Assembly: GCA_037189985.1 (NCBI GenBank)
Contig: JBBCJX010000018.1
Span: forward strand, 62,001 to 126,000
Reading direction: 5' to 3'
Length of the DNA stretch: 64,000 nucleotides
DNA from: UBA2031 sp037189985
GTDB taxonomy: Bacteria; Pseudomonadota; Gammaproteobacteria; Pseudomonadales; Moraxellaceae
Numbering within the stretch: position 1 is the stretch's first letter; each line of letters begins with the position of its first letter. The translations under genes were made by a program, and so were the position numbers. Shown here one piece after another: positions 42,595-51,157 of this stretch. The notes under the pieces are model-generated. The model had not been told where the DNA came from and made no database searches. It saw only the letters and a program-made list of their open reading frames with translations.

Positions 42595-44901
42595 ATGCAG
42601 TCCATCATCCGGACCATTGCCCAGGAACTGAATGCCCGCCCGAGTCAGGTCGAGGCTGCCGTGGGCTTGCTTGATGGCGGTGCCACCGTGCCCTTCATAT
42701 CGCGCTACCGCAAGGAAGTGACCGAAGGGCTGGACGACACCCAGCTCCGTCACCTTGAGGAGCGTCTGGGCTATCTGCGCGAGATGGAAGACCGCCGCAC
42801 GGCCATCCTGAAAAGCATCGAGGAACAGGGCAAGCTCACGCCGGAACTGAAAACACAGTTGCTGGAGGCCGACACCAAGGCGCGTCTCGAAGACCTTTAT
42901 CTTCCCTACAAGCCGCGTCGCGTGACCAAGGGCATGCTGGCCCGCGAGGCCGGCATCGAGCCCTTGGCCGATGCCTTGCTGGCGGACCCCACGCGAGTTC
43001 CCGAGACAGAGGCACAGGCCTTCATCAACGTCGAAAAGAACTACGCAGACACCAAAGCCGTGCTGGATGGCGCCAAGCACATCCTCATGGAGCGCTTTGC
43101 GGAAAGCGCCGATCTGCTGGCCCGCCTGCGCAGCTTCATGACGGAGCATGCCGAGGTCGTGGCCAAGGTGGTGCCCGGGAAAGAAAACGAAGGCGCCAAG
43201 TTCCGTGATTATTTTGATCATCACGAAGCGCTGGGCTCTGTGCCCTCACACCGTGCACTGGCCATGTTCCGTGGACGCAACGAAGGCGTGCTCACGCTGG
43301 CGCTGGAAATGCCGGGCCAGGAAGCCGGCCAGCCGCATCCTGCCGAGGGCATGATTGCGGCGCATGCCGGCATCCGTAATGAGGGCCGTCCTGCCGATAC
43401 ATGGCTGCAGGAAGTGGTGCGCTGGACCTGGCGCGTCAAGTTGCTGACGCATCTCGAAAGCGATTTGCTGGGCGATGTGAAGGGCTCGGCTGAAGAAGAA
43501 GCCATCAAAGTGTTTGCCCACAACCTGAAAGACCTGCTGATGGCGGCGCCCGCCGGCCCGCGTGCCACCCTGGGGCTGGACCCGGGCCTGCGCACTGGCG
43601 TCAAGGTGGCGGTGGTCGACAATACCGGCAAGCTGGTGGACCACGGTGTGATCTTTCCGCACGAGCCGCGCAATGAGTGGGACAAGTCCATCGCCATCCT
43701 TGCCGTGCTTTGCGAGCGCCACAAGGTCGATCTGATTGCCATCGGCAACGGTACGGCATCGCGCGAGACGGACAAGCTGGCGGCCGAGCTGATCAAGAAG
43801 CACGCTGCCCTCAAGATGACCAAGATTGTTGTCAGCGAAGCCGGTGCTTCCGTGTACTCGGCCTCGGAGCTCGCCGCGCAGGAATTTCCGGATCTGGACG
43901 TGTCCTATCGCGGTGCTGTTTCCATTGCCCGCCGCCTGCAGGACCCGCTGGCAGAGCTGGTGAAGATCGACCCGAAATCCATTGGCGTCGGTCAGTACCA
44001 GCATGACGTCAACCAGGTGAGGCTTGCCCGTTCGCTGGATGCCGTGGTGGAGGACTGCGTGAACGCCGTGGGCGTGGATGTGAATACGGCTTCCTATGCC
44101 CTGCTCGCGCGTATTGCCGGCCTCAACACTACCATTGCCCAGAACATCGTCAGCTACCGTGACAGCAACGGCACGTTCAGGACCAGGGATGAGCTGCGCA
44201 AGGTGCCGCGCCTAGGCGAGAAGACCTTCGAGCAGGCCGCCGGCTTCCTGCGTGTCATGAGCGGCGACAATCCGCTGGATGCCAGCGCCGTGCACCCCGA
44301 GTCCTATCCCGTCGTGCAGAAGATTGCTGCGCAGTCCGGCAAGGACATTCGCGAGCTGATCGGTGATGCCCGTTTCCTCAAGGCCGTGAATGCCGCCGAC
44401 TATGTGGACGAAAAATTCGGTCTGCCCACCGTGACCGACATACTGGGTGAGCTGGAAAAACCCGGCCGTGACCCGCGCCCCGAGTTCAAGACAGCCACTT
44501 TCCAGGAAGGTGTCACCGAGATACGTGACCTCAAACCCGGCATGGTGCTGGAGGGCGTGGTCACCAATGTCGCCAACTTCGGCGCCTTCGTGGATATCGG
44601 CGTGCACCAGGACGGGCTGGTGCACATCTCGGCGCTTTCCACCAAGTTCGTGAAAGACCCCCGCGAGGTGGTGCGTGCCGGCGATGTGGTGAAGGTGAAA
44701 GTCATGGAGGTGGATGCCGCCCGCGCCCGCATCGGCCTCACCATGCGCCTTGACGAGACACCTGCTCCCGCCCGCAAGGATGGCGGAAAGCCAGCTGCAC
44801 GCAGTGACAATGCCGGTAGCAAGCGCAGCTTCGGCGAGCAGCCCGCGGCAAAGACGGGCAGTCTCGGCAGCCTGCTGATGAAGGCCGGTGTCAAGAAGTA
44901 G
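42595..44901 (+). CDS. tex: Transcription accessory protein Tex
   Basis: A 768-residue nucleic-acid-binding protein that influences transcription and RNA stability. N-terminal HTH and YqgF/RNase-H-like domains (TLGLDPGLRTGVKVAVVD) are followed by HhH motifs (NTASYALLARIAGLNTTIAQ) and a C-terminal S1 domain at about 648-720 (GMVLEGVVTNVANFGAFVDI). The start has GAGGAG eight bases upstream. The C-terminus is Ala/Lys/Pro-rich, ending LLMKAGVKK. Followed by a 10-bp inverted repeat. Confidence 0.95.
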   Translation: MQSIIRTIAQELNARPSQVEAAVGLLDGGATVPFISRYRKEVTEGLDDTQLRHLEERLGYLREMEDRRTAILKSIEEQGKLTPELKTQLLEADTKARLEDLYLPYKPRRVTKGMLAREAGIEPLADALLADPTRVPETEAQAFINVEKNYADTKAVLDGAKHILMERFAESADLLARLRSFMTEHAEVVAKVVPGKENEGAKFRDYFDHHEALGSVPSHRALAMFRGRNEGVLTLALEMPGQEAGQPHPAEGMIAAHAGIRNEGRPADTWLQEVVRWTWRVKLLTHLESDLLGDVKGSAEEEAIKVFAHNLKDLLMAAPAGPRATLGLDPGLRTGVKVAVVDNTGKLVDHGVIFPHEPRNEWDKSIAILAVLCERHKVDLIAIGNGTASRETDKLAAELIKKHAALKMTKIVVSEAGASVYSASELAAQEFPDLDVSYRGAVSIARRLQDPLAELVKIDPKSIGVGQYQHDVNQVRLARSLDAVVEDCVNAVGVDVNTASYALLARIAGLNTTIAQNIVSYRDSNGTFRTRDELRKVPRLGEKTFEQAAGFLRVMSGDNPLDASAVHPESYPVVQKIAAQSGKDIRELIGDARFLKAVNAADYVDEKFGLPTVTDILGELEKPGRDPRPEFKTATFQEGVTEIRDLKPGMVLEGVVTNVANFGAFVDIGVHQDGLVHISALSTKFVKDPREVVRAGDVVKVKVMEVDAARARIGLTMRLDETPAPARKDGGKPAARSDNAGSKRSFGEQPAAKTGSLGSLLMKAGVKK

Positions 44902-45245
44902 TCGCGTCCCGGTCTTCATGCGGCCTGCCATGGTCTCGTGAAGACCGGTGGCCGGAGAGTGGCGATAGTCCATTCCTCCGGCATCAGCCATGTGGAAATT
45001 ACGCAGTGGATTGCAGAAATTTACGTGGCCTGAAACACAAAAAATCACTGCCGTTACATCCGGAAAACAAAAACTTCCGCTCATCGGCTTTTTCAGCCGC
45101 TCTGTAAATCTCGCCTATCACTTAGTGACGACATGCGTGAGCGCATGTTGCATCCGTGTATGGTGACTATCGCAGCGGGAAAACTCCTGTCTTTGGCCGC
45201 ACGGATGCATGGATTGCAGACGCGGCAACAAGAAGGAGCTTTCCC
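44902..45245 (+). other. 344-base intergenic region before the OmpA-TSP3 cassette
   Basis: No credible gene. It holds a 10-bp inverted repeat just after tex (44909-44948), two imperfect direct repeats GGAAATTACG (44994-45003) and AGAAATTTACG (45015-45025) spaced about two helical turns apart, and a small hairpin CGGCT/AGCCG (45085-45099). It is AT-richer than its surroundings from about 44995 to 45130, so the promoter of the downstream OmpA-TSP3 pair is probably here; I could not fix -35/-10 boxes. Confidence 0.6.
44909..44948 (+). terminator. Inverted repeat after tex
   Basis: CCGGTCTTCA (44909-44918) and TGAAGACCGG (44939-44948) are perfect complements with a 20-base loop, seven bases after the tex stop. 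There is no T tract, so termination would need help or the structure may protect the mRNA 3' end. Confidence 0.5.
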
Positions 45246-46370
45246 ATGTACAGCCCCCGCACAAGATCACTCCGGCATGATCAGGCTTCTGTCCTGAACA
45301 GGAAATTCACCATCATGGTGGTTCTCCTGCTGATGCTTTTCCCCTTTCTGGCGAAGGCAGATGATGCGGTTCCACCCCATGTCGGTATCACGGGTTTTTA
45401 TCTGTTTGCCGACGATGACCGTAATGCCAGCAACAAGAACTTCGGCTGGCAGATCAATCCTGGCTGGAATCTGGATGGTAACTGGTGGGTGGAAGGCCAT
45501 CTTTTTGGCGACGTGATCGACTATGACGACGGTATCACCAGTGATTTCTACCAGTACGGCATCGGTGCGGACCTGCAATATGCCTTTGGCGATCGTAACG
45601 AGCTGACACCCTACCTCCTGATCGGGGCAGGTGGCTCCTACAACGACGTGACGCCCAGCCAGTTCGATGGCTGGGATTACTTTGCGAATGTGGGTGTGGG
45701 TGTCACCAAGCGCCTGTGGGACATGGAGTCCTTGCGCTGGCGCCTGGAGGCACGTGCTGTCTATGACAATTTCCAGTCAGGATTCCTGGATTACCGTCTT
45801 GCGGCCGGCATCGAGCTGGTGCTGGGCAAGCACAAACCGGCATCTGCGCCGGCTCCTGTGGAGGTCAGGGAGAAAGTGGTGACACGGGAAGTGGTACGTG
45901 AAGTCCCTGTCGCCATGGTCCAGGACCTGGATTCTGACGGCGATGGTGTTGTCGACAGTCGCGACAAATGCCCGGGTACGCCGCGCGGTGCCAAGGTGGA
46001 TGGCGATGGGTGCGTGATTGCACAAACACTCACGCTGCGTGATGTCACTTTCGATTTCAATTCTTCCCGTCTTACCCTCAATGGCCAGCGCATCCTGGAT
46101 ACGGTCGTGGCATTCCTGCGGGCCGATCCGAAAGTGGATCTGACCGTTGGTGGCCATACCGACGGCAAGGGCTCGGCTGCCTACAACCTCAAGCTTTCAC
46201 AGGCGCGGGCAGAGTCTGTGCGTCGCTATCTCGTCGAGAAAGGCGTTAGCGCCAGCCGGCTTGATGCCAAGGGCTATGGCATGGCCCACCCGGTTGCCAG
46301 CAATGACACGGAAGAAGGTCGCGAGGCCAACCGGCGTGTCGAGCTGGTCATCAAGAAATCCGGCAAGTAA
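45246..46370 (+). CDS. OmpA-family outer membrane protein with single TSP3 repeat
   Basis: A 374-residue OmpA-like protein. After a signal region (VVLLLMLFPFLAKA, about residues 25-38) there is an eight-stranded barrel to about 195, a linker with repeated charged motifs (EVREKVVTREVVREVPV), one TSP3 repeat (DLDSDGDGVVDSRDKC) and a C-terminal OmpA domain (TFDFNSSRLTLNGQRILDTV; VGGHTDGKGS; EANRRVELVIKKSGK). The start has AAGAAGGAG upstream. It is 11 bases before the TSP3 lipoprotein gene, forming a two-gene cassette. The barrel is not closely similar to the OmpA-like protein at 36.5-37.7 kb. Confidence 0.9.
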   Translation: MYSPRTRSLRHDQASVLNRKFTIMVVLLLMLFPFLAKADDAVPPHVGITGFYLFADDDRNASNKNFGWQINPGWNLDGNWWVEGHLFGDVIDYDDGITSDFYQYGIGADLQYAFGDRNELTPYLLIGAGGSYNDVTPSQFDGWDYFANVGVGVTKRLWDMESLRWRLEARAVYDNFQSGFLDYRLAAGIELVLGKHKPASAPAPVEVREKVVTREVVREVPVAMVQDLDSDGDGVVDSRDKCPGTPRGAKVDGDGCVIAQTLTLRDVTFDFNSSRLTLNGQRILDTVVAFLRADPKVDLTVGGHTDGKGSAAYNLKLSQARAESVRRYLVEKGVSASRLDAKGYGMAHPVASNDTEEGREANRRVELVIKKSGK

Positions 46371-46381
46371 GGGAGATTGCC

Positions 46382-47335
46382 ATGAGCATCATGAACGCAA
46401 TGAACGGATTTGCACGCTGTGTCTTGCTGGCACTGCTTGCCTCCACTTTCCTGTCTGCATGCAGTGCCGATGACGTGGAAACAAAGCCGGCACTGATAGA
46501 CACGGATGGCGATGGTGTTGATGACCGTATCGACAATTGTCCATTGGTGGCTAACCCAGACCAGCAGGATACGGACAAGAATGGCATTGGTGACGTCTGT
46601 GAGAATGATTTTGACGGCGATGGCTATAACGATGACATCGATACCTGTCCTTCGTTCCCCAATCCAGACCAGTCCGATACCAGCGGATGTGATCCCGCTG
46701 TAGCGGGAGATGATGATGGTGATGGTGTCGCTGGTGATAGAACGGTAGGACCTGACAACTGCCCTGCCATGTACAACCCGGATCAGGCAGACAGCAATGG
46801 CGATGGCATCGGTGATGCCTGTGATACGGCGCTGAGCAAGATTTGCGGTACTGAGTTCCGGCCCTTGCTGGATCGTGAAGCCACTCCCTTTGCAAGCGCA
46901 CGCACGGGTGTGCTGATAACGCTGAGCGAAGTCCTGGACATTACGCATTTGACGGATGATAACGCCACCAATAGTACCAAGATGCGTATTTATGCCGATG
47001 TCGGTGGGCTGCTGGGTCGTGCCCATGCTGGCATTCGCCTGAAGGCTATACAGCCAGGCAATCAGGAAGTCGGATTCGTGGTATCCATCCCTGATACGGT
47101 GGTTGCCCTTAACCTGCTGACAGGTGTCTCGGTGCAGACAATGAGTGGCGCCCGGGTGATTGAGACTTTCGATGACAACACTCTGTTGAGCCTGCCAATC
47201 CTCAGCGGGACAACAGACAAGGGACTGCTGAAGTTCACGCCCACACAGCCATACGATACGGTACGAATCCGGATGGGTGGCGTGGCAAGTGTTCTTGCTT
47301 CCCTGAACGTACATGCCAGTTGCAAGGCGTATTAG
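46382..47335 (+). CDS. TSP3-repeat lipoprotein with unassigned C-terminal domain
   Basis: A 317-residue predicted lipoprotein; the lipobox is LSAC with Cys27. Residues about 39-150 form TSP3-type Ca2+-binding repeats (DTDGDGVDDRIDNC, DTDKNGIGDVC, DFDGDGYNDDIDTC, DSNGDGIGDACD) with paired Cys that may form disulfides. The remaining 165 residues (from about ICGTEFRPLL) form a beta-rich domain I do not recognise, ending NVHASCKAY. AAGGGAGA precedes the start. It is cotranscribed with the OmpA-TSP3 gene and has looser codon usage with more A/T in third positions than its neighbours, which hints at transfer. Confidence 0.82.
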   Translation: MSIMNAMNGFARCVLLALLASTFLSACSADDVETKPALIDTDGDGVDDRIDNCPLVANPDQQDTDKNGIGDVCENDFDGDGYNDDIDTCPSFPNPDQSDTSGCDPAVAGDDDGDGVAGDRTVGPDNCPAMYNPDQADSNGDGIGDACDTALSKICGTEFRPLLDREATPFASARTGVLITLSEVLDITHLTDDNATNSTKMRIYADVGGLLGRAHAGIRLKAIQPGNQEVGFVVSIPDTVVALNLLTGVSVQTMSGARVIETFDDNTLLSLPILSGTTDKGLLKFTPTQPYDTVRIRMGGVASVLASLNVHASCKAY

Positions 47336-47350
47336 GAAGTTGCATGTGGC

Positions 47351-47385
47351 AAGAAAAGGGCGGGATTTCCCCGCCCTTTTCTTTT
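47351..47385. terminator. Bidirectional terminator
   Basis: AAGAAAAGGGCGGG-ATTTC-CCCGCCCTTTTCTT, a perfect 14-bp stem between the convergent TSP3 lipoprotein and MliC-like genes. Confidence 0.93.
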
Positions 47386-47405
47386 GGTGAGACTCCCCGG
47401 GTTGG

Positions 47406-47729
47406 TCAGCCAAGGGGCGCTGGTCTGGCCGCTGCCTGCAGCAGGCAATGTTGTGGCAACAGCGTGCCGGCAATCTCCAGACGCAATGTCTTTTCATCCA
47501 GTTGGACAAGGTAATGGCCATTGTCGTAACGGTTGTCAGTGCGGCGGGTCAGTGTATGAACCCGGCCATGCATGCCCAGGCGGATGAGTCTGTTGTCCTC
47601 GCCATGACTGACTCTCAGTGTCGAGCCGTTTGGGCAAACATAGACGTCCGACGTGTTGGCCGGGCCGGATGCAGGAAGCTGACATGCGCAAAGGCTCAGG
47701 CTGGTGGCCAGGAGAGCAAGGCGGTACAT
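47406..47729 (-). CDS. Small lipoprotein, MliC-like (lysozyme inhibitor?)
   Basis: A 107-residue predicted lipoprotein with signal MYRLALLATSLSLCAC, lipobox LCAC (Cys16). The mature part is VYVCPNGSTLRVSHGEDN, then TLTRR and RYDNGHYLVQLDEKTLRLEI, ending LLPQHCLLQ. The Cys near the start of the mature domain, the YDNG turn and the late Cys resemble MliC-type C-lysozyme inhibitors, but the match is partial. Alternative: a small unrelated envelope lipoprotein. Confidence 0.6.
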   Translation of the reverse strand: MYRLALLATSLSLCACQLPASGPANTSDVYVCPNGSTLRVSHGEDNRLIRLGMHGRVHTLTRRTDNRYDNGHYLVQLDEKTLRLEIAGTLLPQHCLLQAAARPAPLG

Positions 47730-47881
47730 GGCATTCTCACGGGGTAACACAGTCAGACCATTCTAGTGTGCTTGCTTGAGAGCCATGGGGGATGGTTGTC
47801 CGACTCCTGTCCATTCGGCGGGGCTCAAGCCATCAATCCGCTTTTTTGCTAAGCTCGCCCGCCCGTCCAGAGCAGCCACTC

Positions 47882-48301
47882 ATGAAGCACAAGGCCCATA
47901 TCCTGCGTGACGAAGGTTCCCGTTTCAGTCGGCACCTGGGTATCCGCTATGTCAGCGTGGAAGACGGCGTTTGTACGGCCGAGGTCGACATGGCGGACTA
48001 CCTGCAGAATGTCGTAGGCGGCTTTCATGGTGGCGCAGCCTTTGCGCTGGTGGACTGTGCCATGGGCGCCGCGATTTATTCCCTGCTGGACATTGATGAG
48101 CTGGCGGCCACGCTGGAGGCCAAGACCAACTATATAAGGCCGGTCCGGGAAGGACTTATCCGCTGCACGGCCCGTGTCATCCATCGCGGCCGCCGCACGG
48201 CAGTGCTGGATGCGGAGGTCATGGCCGGAGGCAAGCTCGTCGCCAAGGCCAGCGGCACCTTTGCCATCTGGAAAAACGAAAACACTCCGAGCGCTGCATG
48301 A
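47882..48301 (+). CDS. PaaI-family hotdog thioesterase
   Basis: A 139-residue hotdog-fold thioesterase. The N-terminal part is SRFSRHLGIRYVSVEDGVCT and the active region NVVGGFHGGAAFALVDCAMG carries the HGG motif typical of PaaI/YbgC-like enzymes; Asp in LVDCAMG is a likely catalytic acid. It precedes gshA as PA5202 precedes gshA in P. aeruginosa. Substrate unknown; phenylacetyl-CoA derivatives are used by the prototype. Confidence 0.88.
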   Translation: MKHKAHILRDEGSRFSRHLGIRYVSVEDGVCTAEVDMADYLQNVVGGFHGGAAFALVDCAMGAAIYSLLDIDELAATLEAKTNYIRPVREGLIRCTARVIHRGRRTAVLDAEVMAGGKLVAKASGTFAIWKNENTPSAA

Positions 48302-48349
48302 TTCCATCCCGCGAATCCTGAGCCCCAAAACGTGAACAAGGAGCCCTTG

Positions 48350-49912
48350 GTGGATACGACTCTTGCCACTGCCCTCGACTGGCTCGCTCCCGAAACCGCC
48401 CTGCTGCAGGGCATGCGCCGCGGCCTTGAAAAAGAATCATTGCGTGTCGATGCCGAAGGCCGGCTGGCGCAAACTCCGCATCATCATTCTTTCGGTTCTG
48501 CACTGACCCATCCCTGGATCACCACGGACTATTCCGAATCCCTCATTGAACTCATTACCCCGGCGACGACGTCGATTGCAGAAACGCTGGGCTGGCTGGA
48601 TGACATACACCGTTTTGTTTACGCATTTCTGGGAGAGGAGCAGCTGTGGGCAAACTCCATGCCCTGTGCGCTCGAAGGTGACGACAGCATTCCGCTTGCA
48701 CGGTACGGCACGTCCAATATCGGACGCATGAAAACGCTTTATCGCAACGGCCTTGGCGTACGCTACGGACGCCGCATGCAGACGATTGCCGGCATCCATT
48801 ACAACCTGTCTTTTCCGGATGCTTTCTTCCTGCGCTGGCAGGAGCAGGTTGGCGATACCCGTCCGCTGGCAGAATTCCGTTCTGAAAAATATTTCGGCCT
48901 CGTGCGCAACTTCCAGCGACAAAGCTGGATGCTGCTTTATTTGCTGGGCGCAAGCCCGGCCGTGTGTGCCAGCTTTCTGCAGGGGCGTGAGCATCATCTG
49001 CAGGAGTGTGGTCGTGGCACCCTTTATCTGCCCAAGGCCACCTCTTTGCGCATGAGTTCGCTGGGCTATCAGAATACGGTGCAGTCCGAGCTGCGGGTTT
49101 CCTATAACGGTCTTGACGAGTATGTGCGCGACCTCAATCACGCCATTCGTACGCCTTATCCTCGCTTCGAGGAAATCGGGCTCAAGGATGCCGAGGGCAA
49201 TTACCGGCAGATCAGTACCAACATCCTGCAGATCGAGAACGAATATTACGGACTGGTGCGGCCCAAGCGCACGACGGAGCGCGGCGAGCGGCCGACAACG
49301 GCATTGAGCCGGCGTGGCGTGGAATATGTGGAACTGCGCTGTGTCGACCTGAATCCTTTCAGTGCGCTGGGGATCGATGCGGGCAGCGCACATTTCCTCG
49401 AGGTCTTCGCCTTGCACTGCCTGCTGCGTTCGGCCCCGGATTTTGCCGACAGTGAATACAGCTGCCTGCCCCGCAACCAGCAGCAGGTGGTCGAGCAGGG
49501 CCGCAACCCGGACCTCGTGATGCGTTTCTGCGGACGTGAGCAGAGCCTGCAAGCCTTGGCGCGCGAGCTCATGGCCGAGCTTGCCGTGGTCGCCCCCCTG
49601 CTGGATGACGCCCATGGAACCCGTGAATACAGCCAGGCCATCCTGCGCGAAACCGGCAAGCTGGATGACCCGGACCAGACCTTCTCGGCAACGGTGCTGC
49701 GTGGCCTCAAGGAAAACGACTGTTCTTTTATTGAGTTCACCAAGCAGGCGTCGCAGGAGCACGGCAGCCATTTCCGGCAGCGGCCACTGGATGCACGGCG
49801 GGCGAACGAATTTGCCGATGCGGCAGTGGCCTCGCACCGGGACCAGGCCAGCCTTGAGGCCGCGGATACACAGCCCTTCCCGGATTTCCTGGCGGCTTAT
49901 TTTCGCGACTGA
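48350..49912 (+). CDS. gshA: Glutamate-cysteine ligase GshA
   Basis: A 520-residue ATP-dependent ligase for the first step of glutathione synthesis. Characteristic motifs: RRGLEKESLRVDAEGRLA, HPWITTDYSESLIELITP, GRRMQTIAGIHYNLSFPDAF and VEYVELRCVDLNPFSALGID. The start chosen is GTG at 48350 because AAGGAG lies six bases upstream and the length then fits E. coli GshA (518); a GTG 18 bases earlier is the alternative. It ends in a perfect inverted repeat. Confidence 0.95.
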   Translation: MDTTLATALDWLAPETALLQGMRRGLEKESLRVDAEGRLAQTPHHHSFGSALTHPWITTDYSESLIELITPATTSIAETLGWLDDIHRFVYAFLGEEQLWANSMPCALEGDDSIPLARYGTSNIGRMKTLYRNGLGVRYGRRMQTIAGIHYNLSFPDAFFLRWQEQVGDTRPLAEFRSEKYFGLVRNFQRQSWMLLYLLGASPAVCASFLQGREHHLQECGRGTLYLPKATSLRMSSLGYQNTVQSELRVSYNGLDEYVRDLNHAIRTPYPRFEEIGLKDAEGNYRQISTNILQIENEYYGLVRPKRTTERGERPTTALSRRGVEYVELRCVDLNPFSALGIDAGSAHFLEVFALHCLLRSAPDFADSEYSCLPRNQQQVVEQGRNPDLVMRFCGREQSLQALARELMAELAVVAPLLDDAHGTREYSQAILRETGKLDDPDQTFSATVLRGLKENDCSFIEFTKQASQEHGSHFRQRPLDARRANEFADAAVASHRDQASLEAADTQPFPDFLAAYFRD

Positions 49913-49938
49913 GACACGGGAGCTTTCTGAGACTGTCC

Positions 49939-49969
49939 TGTAAATGCCGGCTTCCTGCCGGCATTTACA
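49939..49969 (+). terminator. Perfect inverted repeat after gshA
   Basis: TGTAAATGCCGGC-TTCCT-GCCGGCATTTACA, a perfect 13-bp stem. No U tract follows, but the stem is strong and lies 27 bases after the gshA stop. Confidence 0.75.
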
Positions 49970-50031
49970 CAAAGCGCCCTTGAGTCATGCAGCGGCCTCC
50001 TCTAGCCTCCTTGCGTCCTGTGGAGTCCCTC

Positions 50032-50526
50032 ATGCCTTATTTGCCTTCCCCGCGCCTTGCCAACCTCGGCATTTTCCTGGCCACGGTCGTGGCCATGCTG
50101 TTCGCCCTCTGGTTGCAGCATTACCGTTTTCTGGACCCTTGCCCGCTGTGCATCTTCCAGCGCGTGGCCATGATGTCTATCGGCTTTGTGGCCTTGCTGG
50201 CCTTCCTGCATGGCCCCGGCCAGACCGGGCGGCGCATTTATGCAGGCGTCACCCTGCTGGCGGCGGCTGGCGGAGTGGTGGTGGCGGGGCGTCATGTCTG
50301 GCTGCAGCATTTGCCGCCGGAAGATGTGCCTGCCTGCGGCCCCGGCCTTGATTACTGGATGGAGACTTTTCCGCTGCGTGACGTGGTCGCCAAGGTGTTC
50401 AAGGGCTCGGGCGAGTGTGCGGTAGTGGACTGGACCTTCCTGGGGCTTTCCCTGCCGACGTGGACGCTGCTGGCTTTTGTGGGGCTCGGTGTCGTTGCGC
50501 TCTGGCAGTTGCTGCGCCGGGGCTGA
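50032..50526 (+). CDS. dsbB: Disulfide bond formation protein DsbB
   Basis: A 164-residue inner-membrane quinone reductase that reoxidises DsbA. The first redox pair is Cys37-Cys40 (CPLC), the second Cys102 and Cys129, with four membrane helices, matching E. coli (C41/C44 and C104/C130). Its position before rsd/algQ is the same as PA5256 (dsbH) in P. aeruginosa. Start chosen at MPYLPSPRLANLG with TGGAG upstream. Confidence 0.95.
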   Translation: MPYLPSPRLANLGIFLATVVAMLFALWLQHYRFLDPCPLCIFQRVAMMSIGFVALLAFLHGPGQTGRRIYAGVTLLAAAGGVVVAGRHVWLQHLPPEDVPACGPGLDYWMETFPLRDVVAKVFKGSGECAVVDWTFLGLSLPTWTLLAFVGLGVVALWQLLRRG

Positions 50527-50617
50527 AAGACTGCCCCTTCATCCTGGCCGGGTTGCCTTTGTGTCCTGACACGCCTAGCCTGAAAAACCTGCCCGCTTGC
50601 CTGCCACGGAGGCTCCC

Positions 50618-51097
50618 ATGCTTGCCCAGTCCGGTCGTGAAGACCAACACCGTCAGGTTGATGCGCTGGTGCGTCGCTGGTTGCAGGAGCGACAGTCCCT
50701 CATTGTATTGATGATGGCGCTAGGCGATGAGCAACGCCGTGCCATCGATCCGACACCACTGTCCGAGCGTGTCCAGTCTTTCAGTGAGGCATTGATGGAT
50801 TATGTCTCGGCGGGCCACTTCGAGGTCTACGACGAGTTGCTGGCCGAGGCCGAGAGCCGTGGCGCCGATCATCTGGCCGAGGGCAAGGCCCTGCTGCAGC
50901 GCCTGCAGACCACCACCGATGCCGTGATCCGCTTCAATGACCTGCATGAAGATACCGAAGACACCGCCGATGCTGATTGGCGGGATGGCCTTGCCCATGA
51001 GCTGTCCGTGCTGGGCCTGGCGCTGGAGGAGCGTTTCGAGATCGAGGACCGCATGATTGCGCTCTTGCACAAGCAGGGCATCCCGGCCGTTTCATGA
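50618..51097 (+). CDS. rsd: Sigma-70 regulator Rsd/AlgQ
   Basis: A 159-residue helical anti-sigma factor of the Rsd/AlgQ family, which binds RpoD region 4. The family signature is DALVRRWLQERQSLIVLMMA at the N-terminus and LSVLGLALEERFEIEDRMI near the C-terminus. The start has GGAGG six bases upstream. It stands between dsbB and the FKBP gene, as algQ does in Pseudomonas; algQ is also called algR2. Confidence 0.92.
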   Translation: MLAQSGREDQHRQVDALVRRWLQERQSLIVLMMALGDEQRRAIDPTPLSERVQSFSEALMDYVSAGHFEVYDELLAEAESRGADHLAEGKALLQRLQTTTDAVIRFNDLHEDTEDTADADWRDGLAHELSVLGLALEERFEIEDRMIALLHKQGIPAVS

Positions 51098-51109
51098 CGG
51101 CTCCCGCCC

Positions 51110-51144
51110 ATAAAAAAACCGGAGCTTGGCTCCGGTTTTTTTAT
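51110..51144. terminator. Bidirectional terminator between rsd and FKBP gene
   Basis: ATAAAAAAACCGGAGC-TTG-GCTCCGGTTTTTTTAT, a perfect 16-bp stem with long A and T tracts, between the convergent rsd and FKBP genes. Confidence 0.96.
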
Positions 51145-51157
51145 GCCTCGAACAGGC

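Noticed and set aside
48437..49972. A 511-codon minus-strand frame opposite gshA
   Set aside because: No conserved domain and no ribosome-binding site; gshA is firmly identified.
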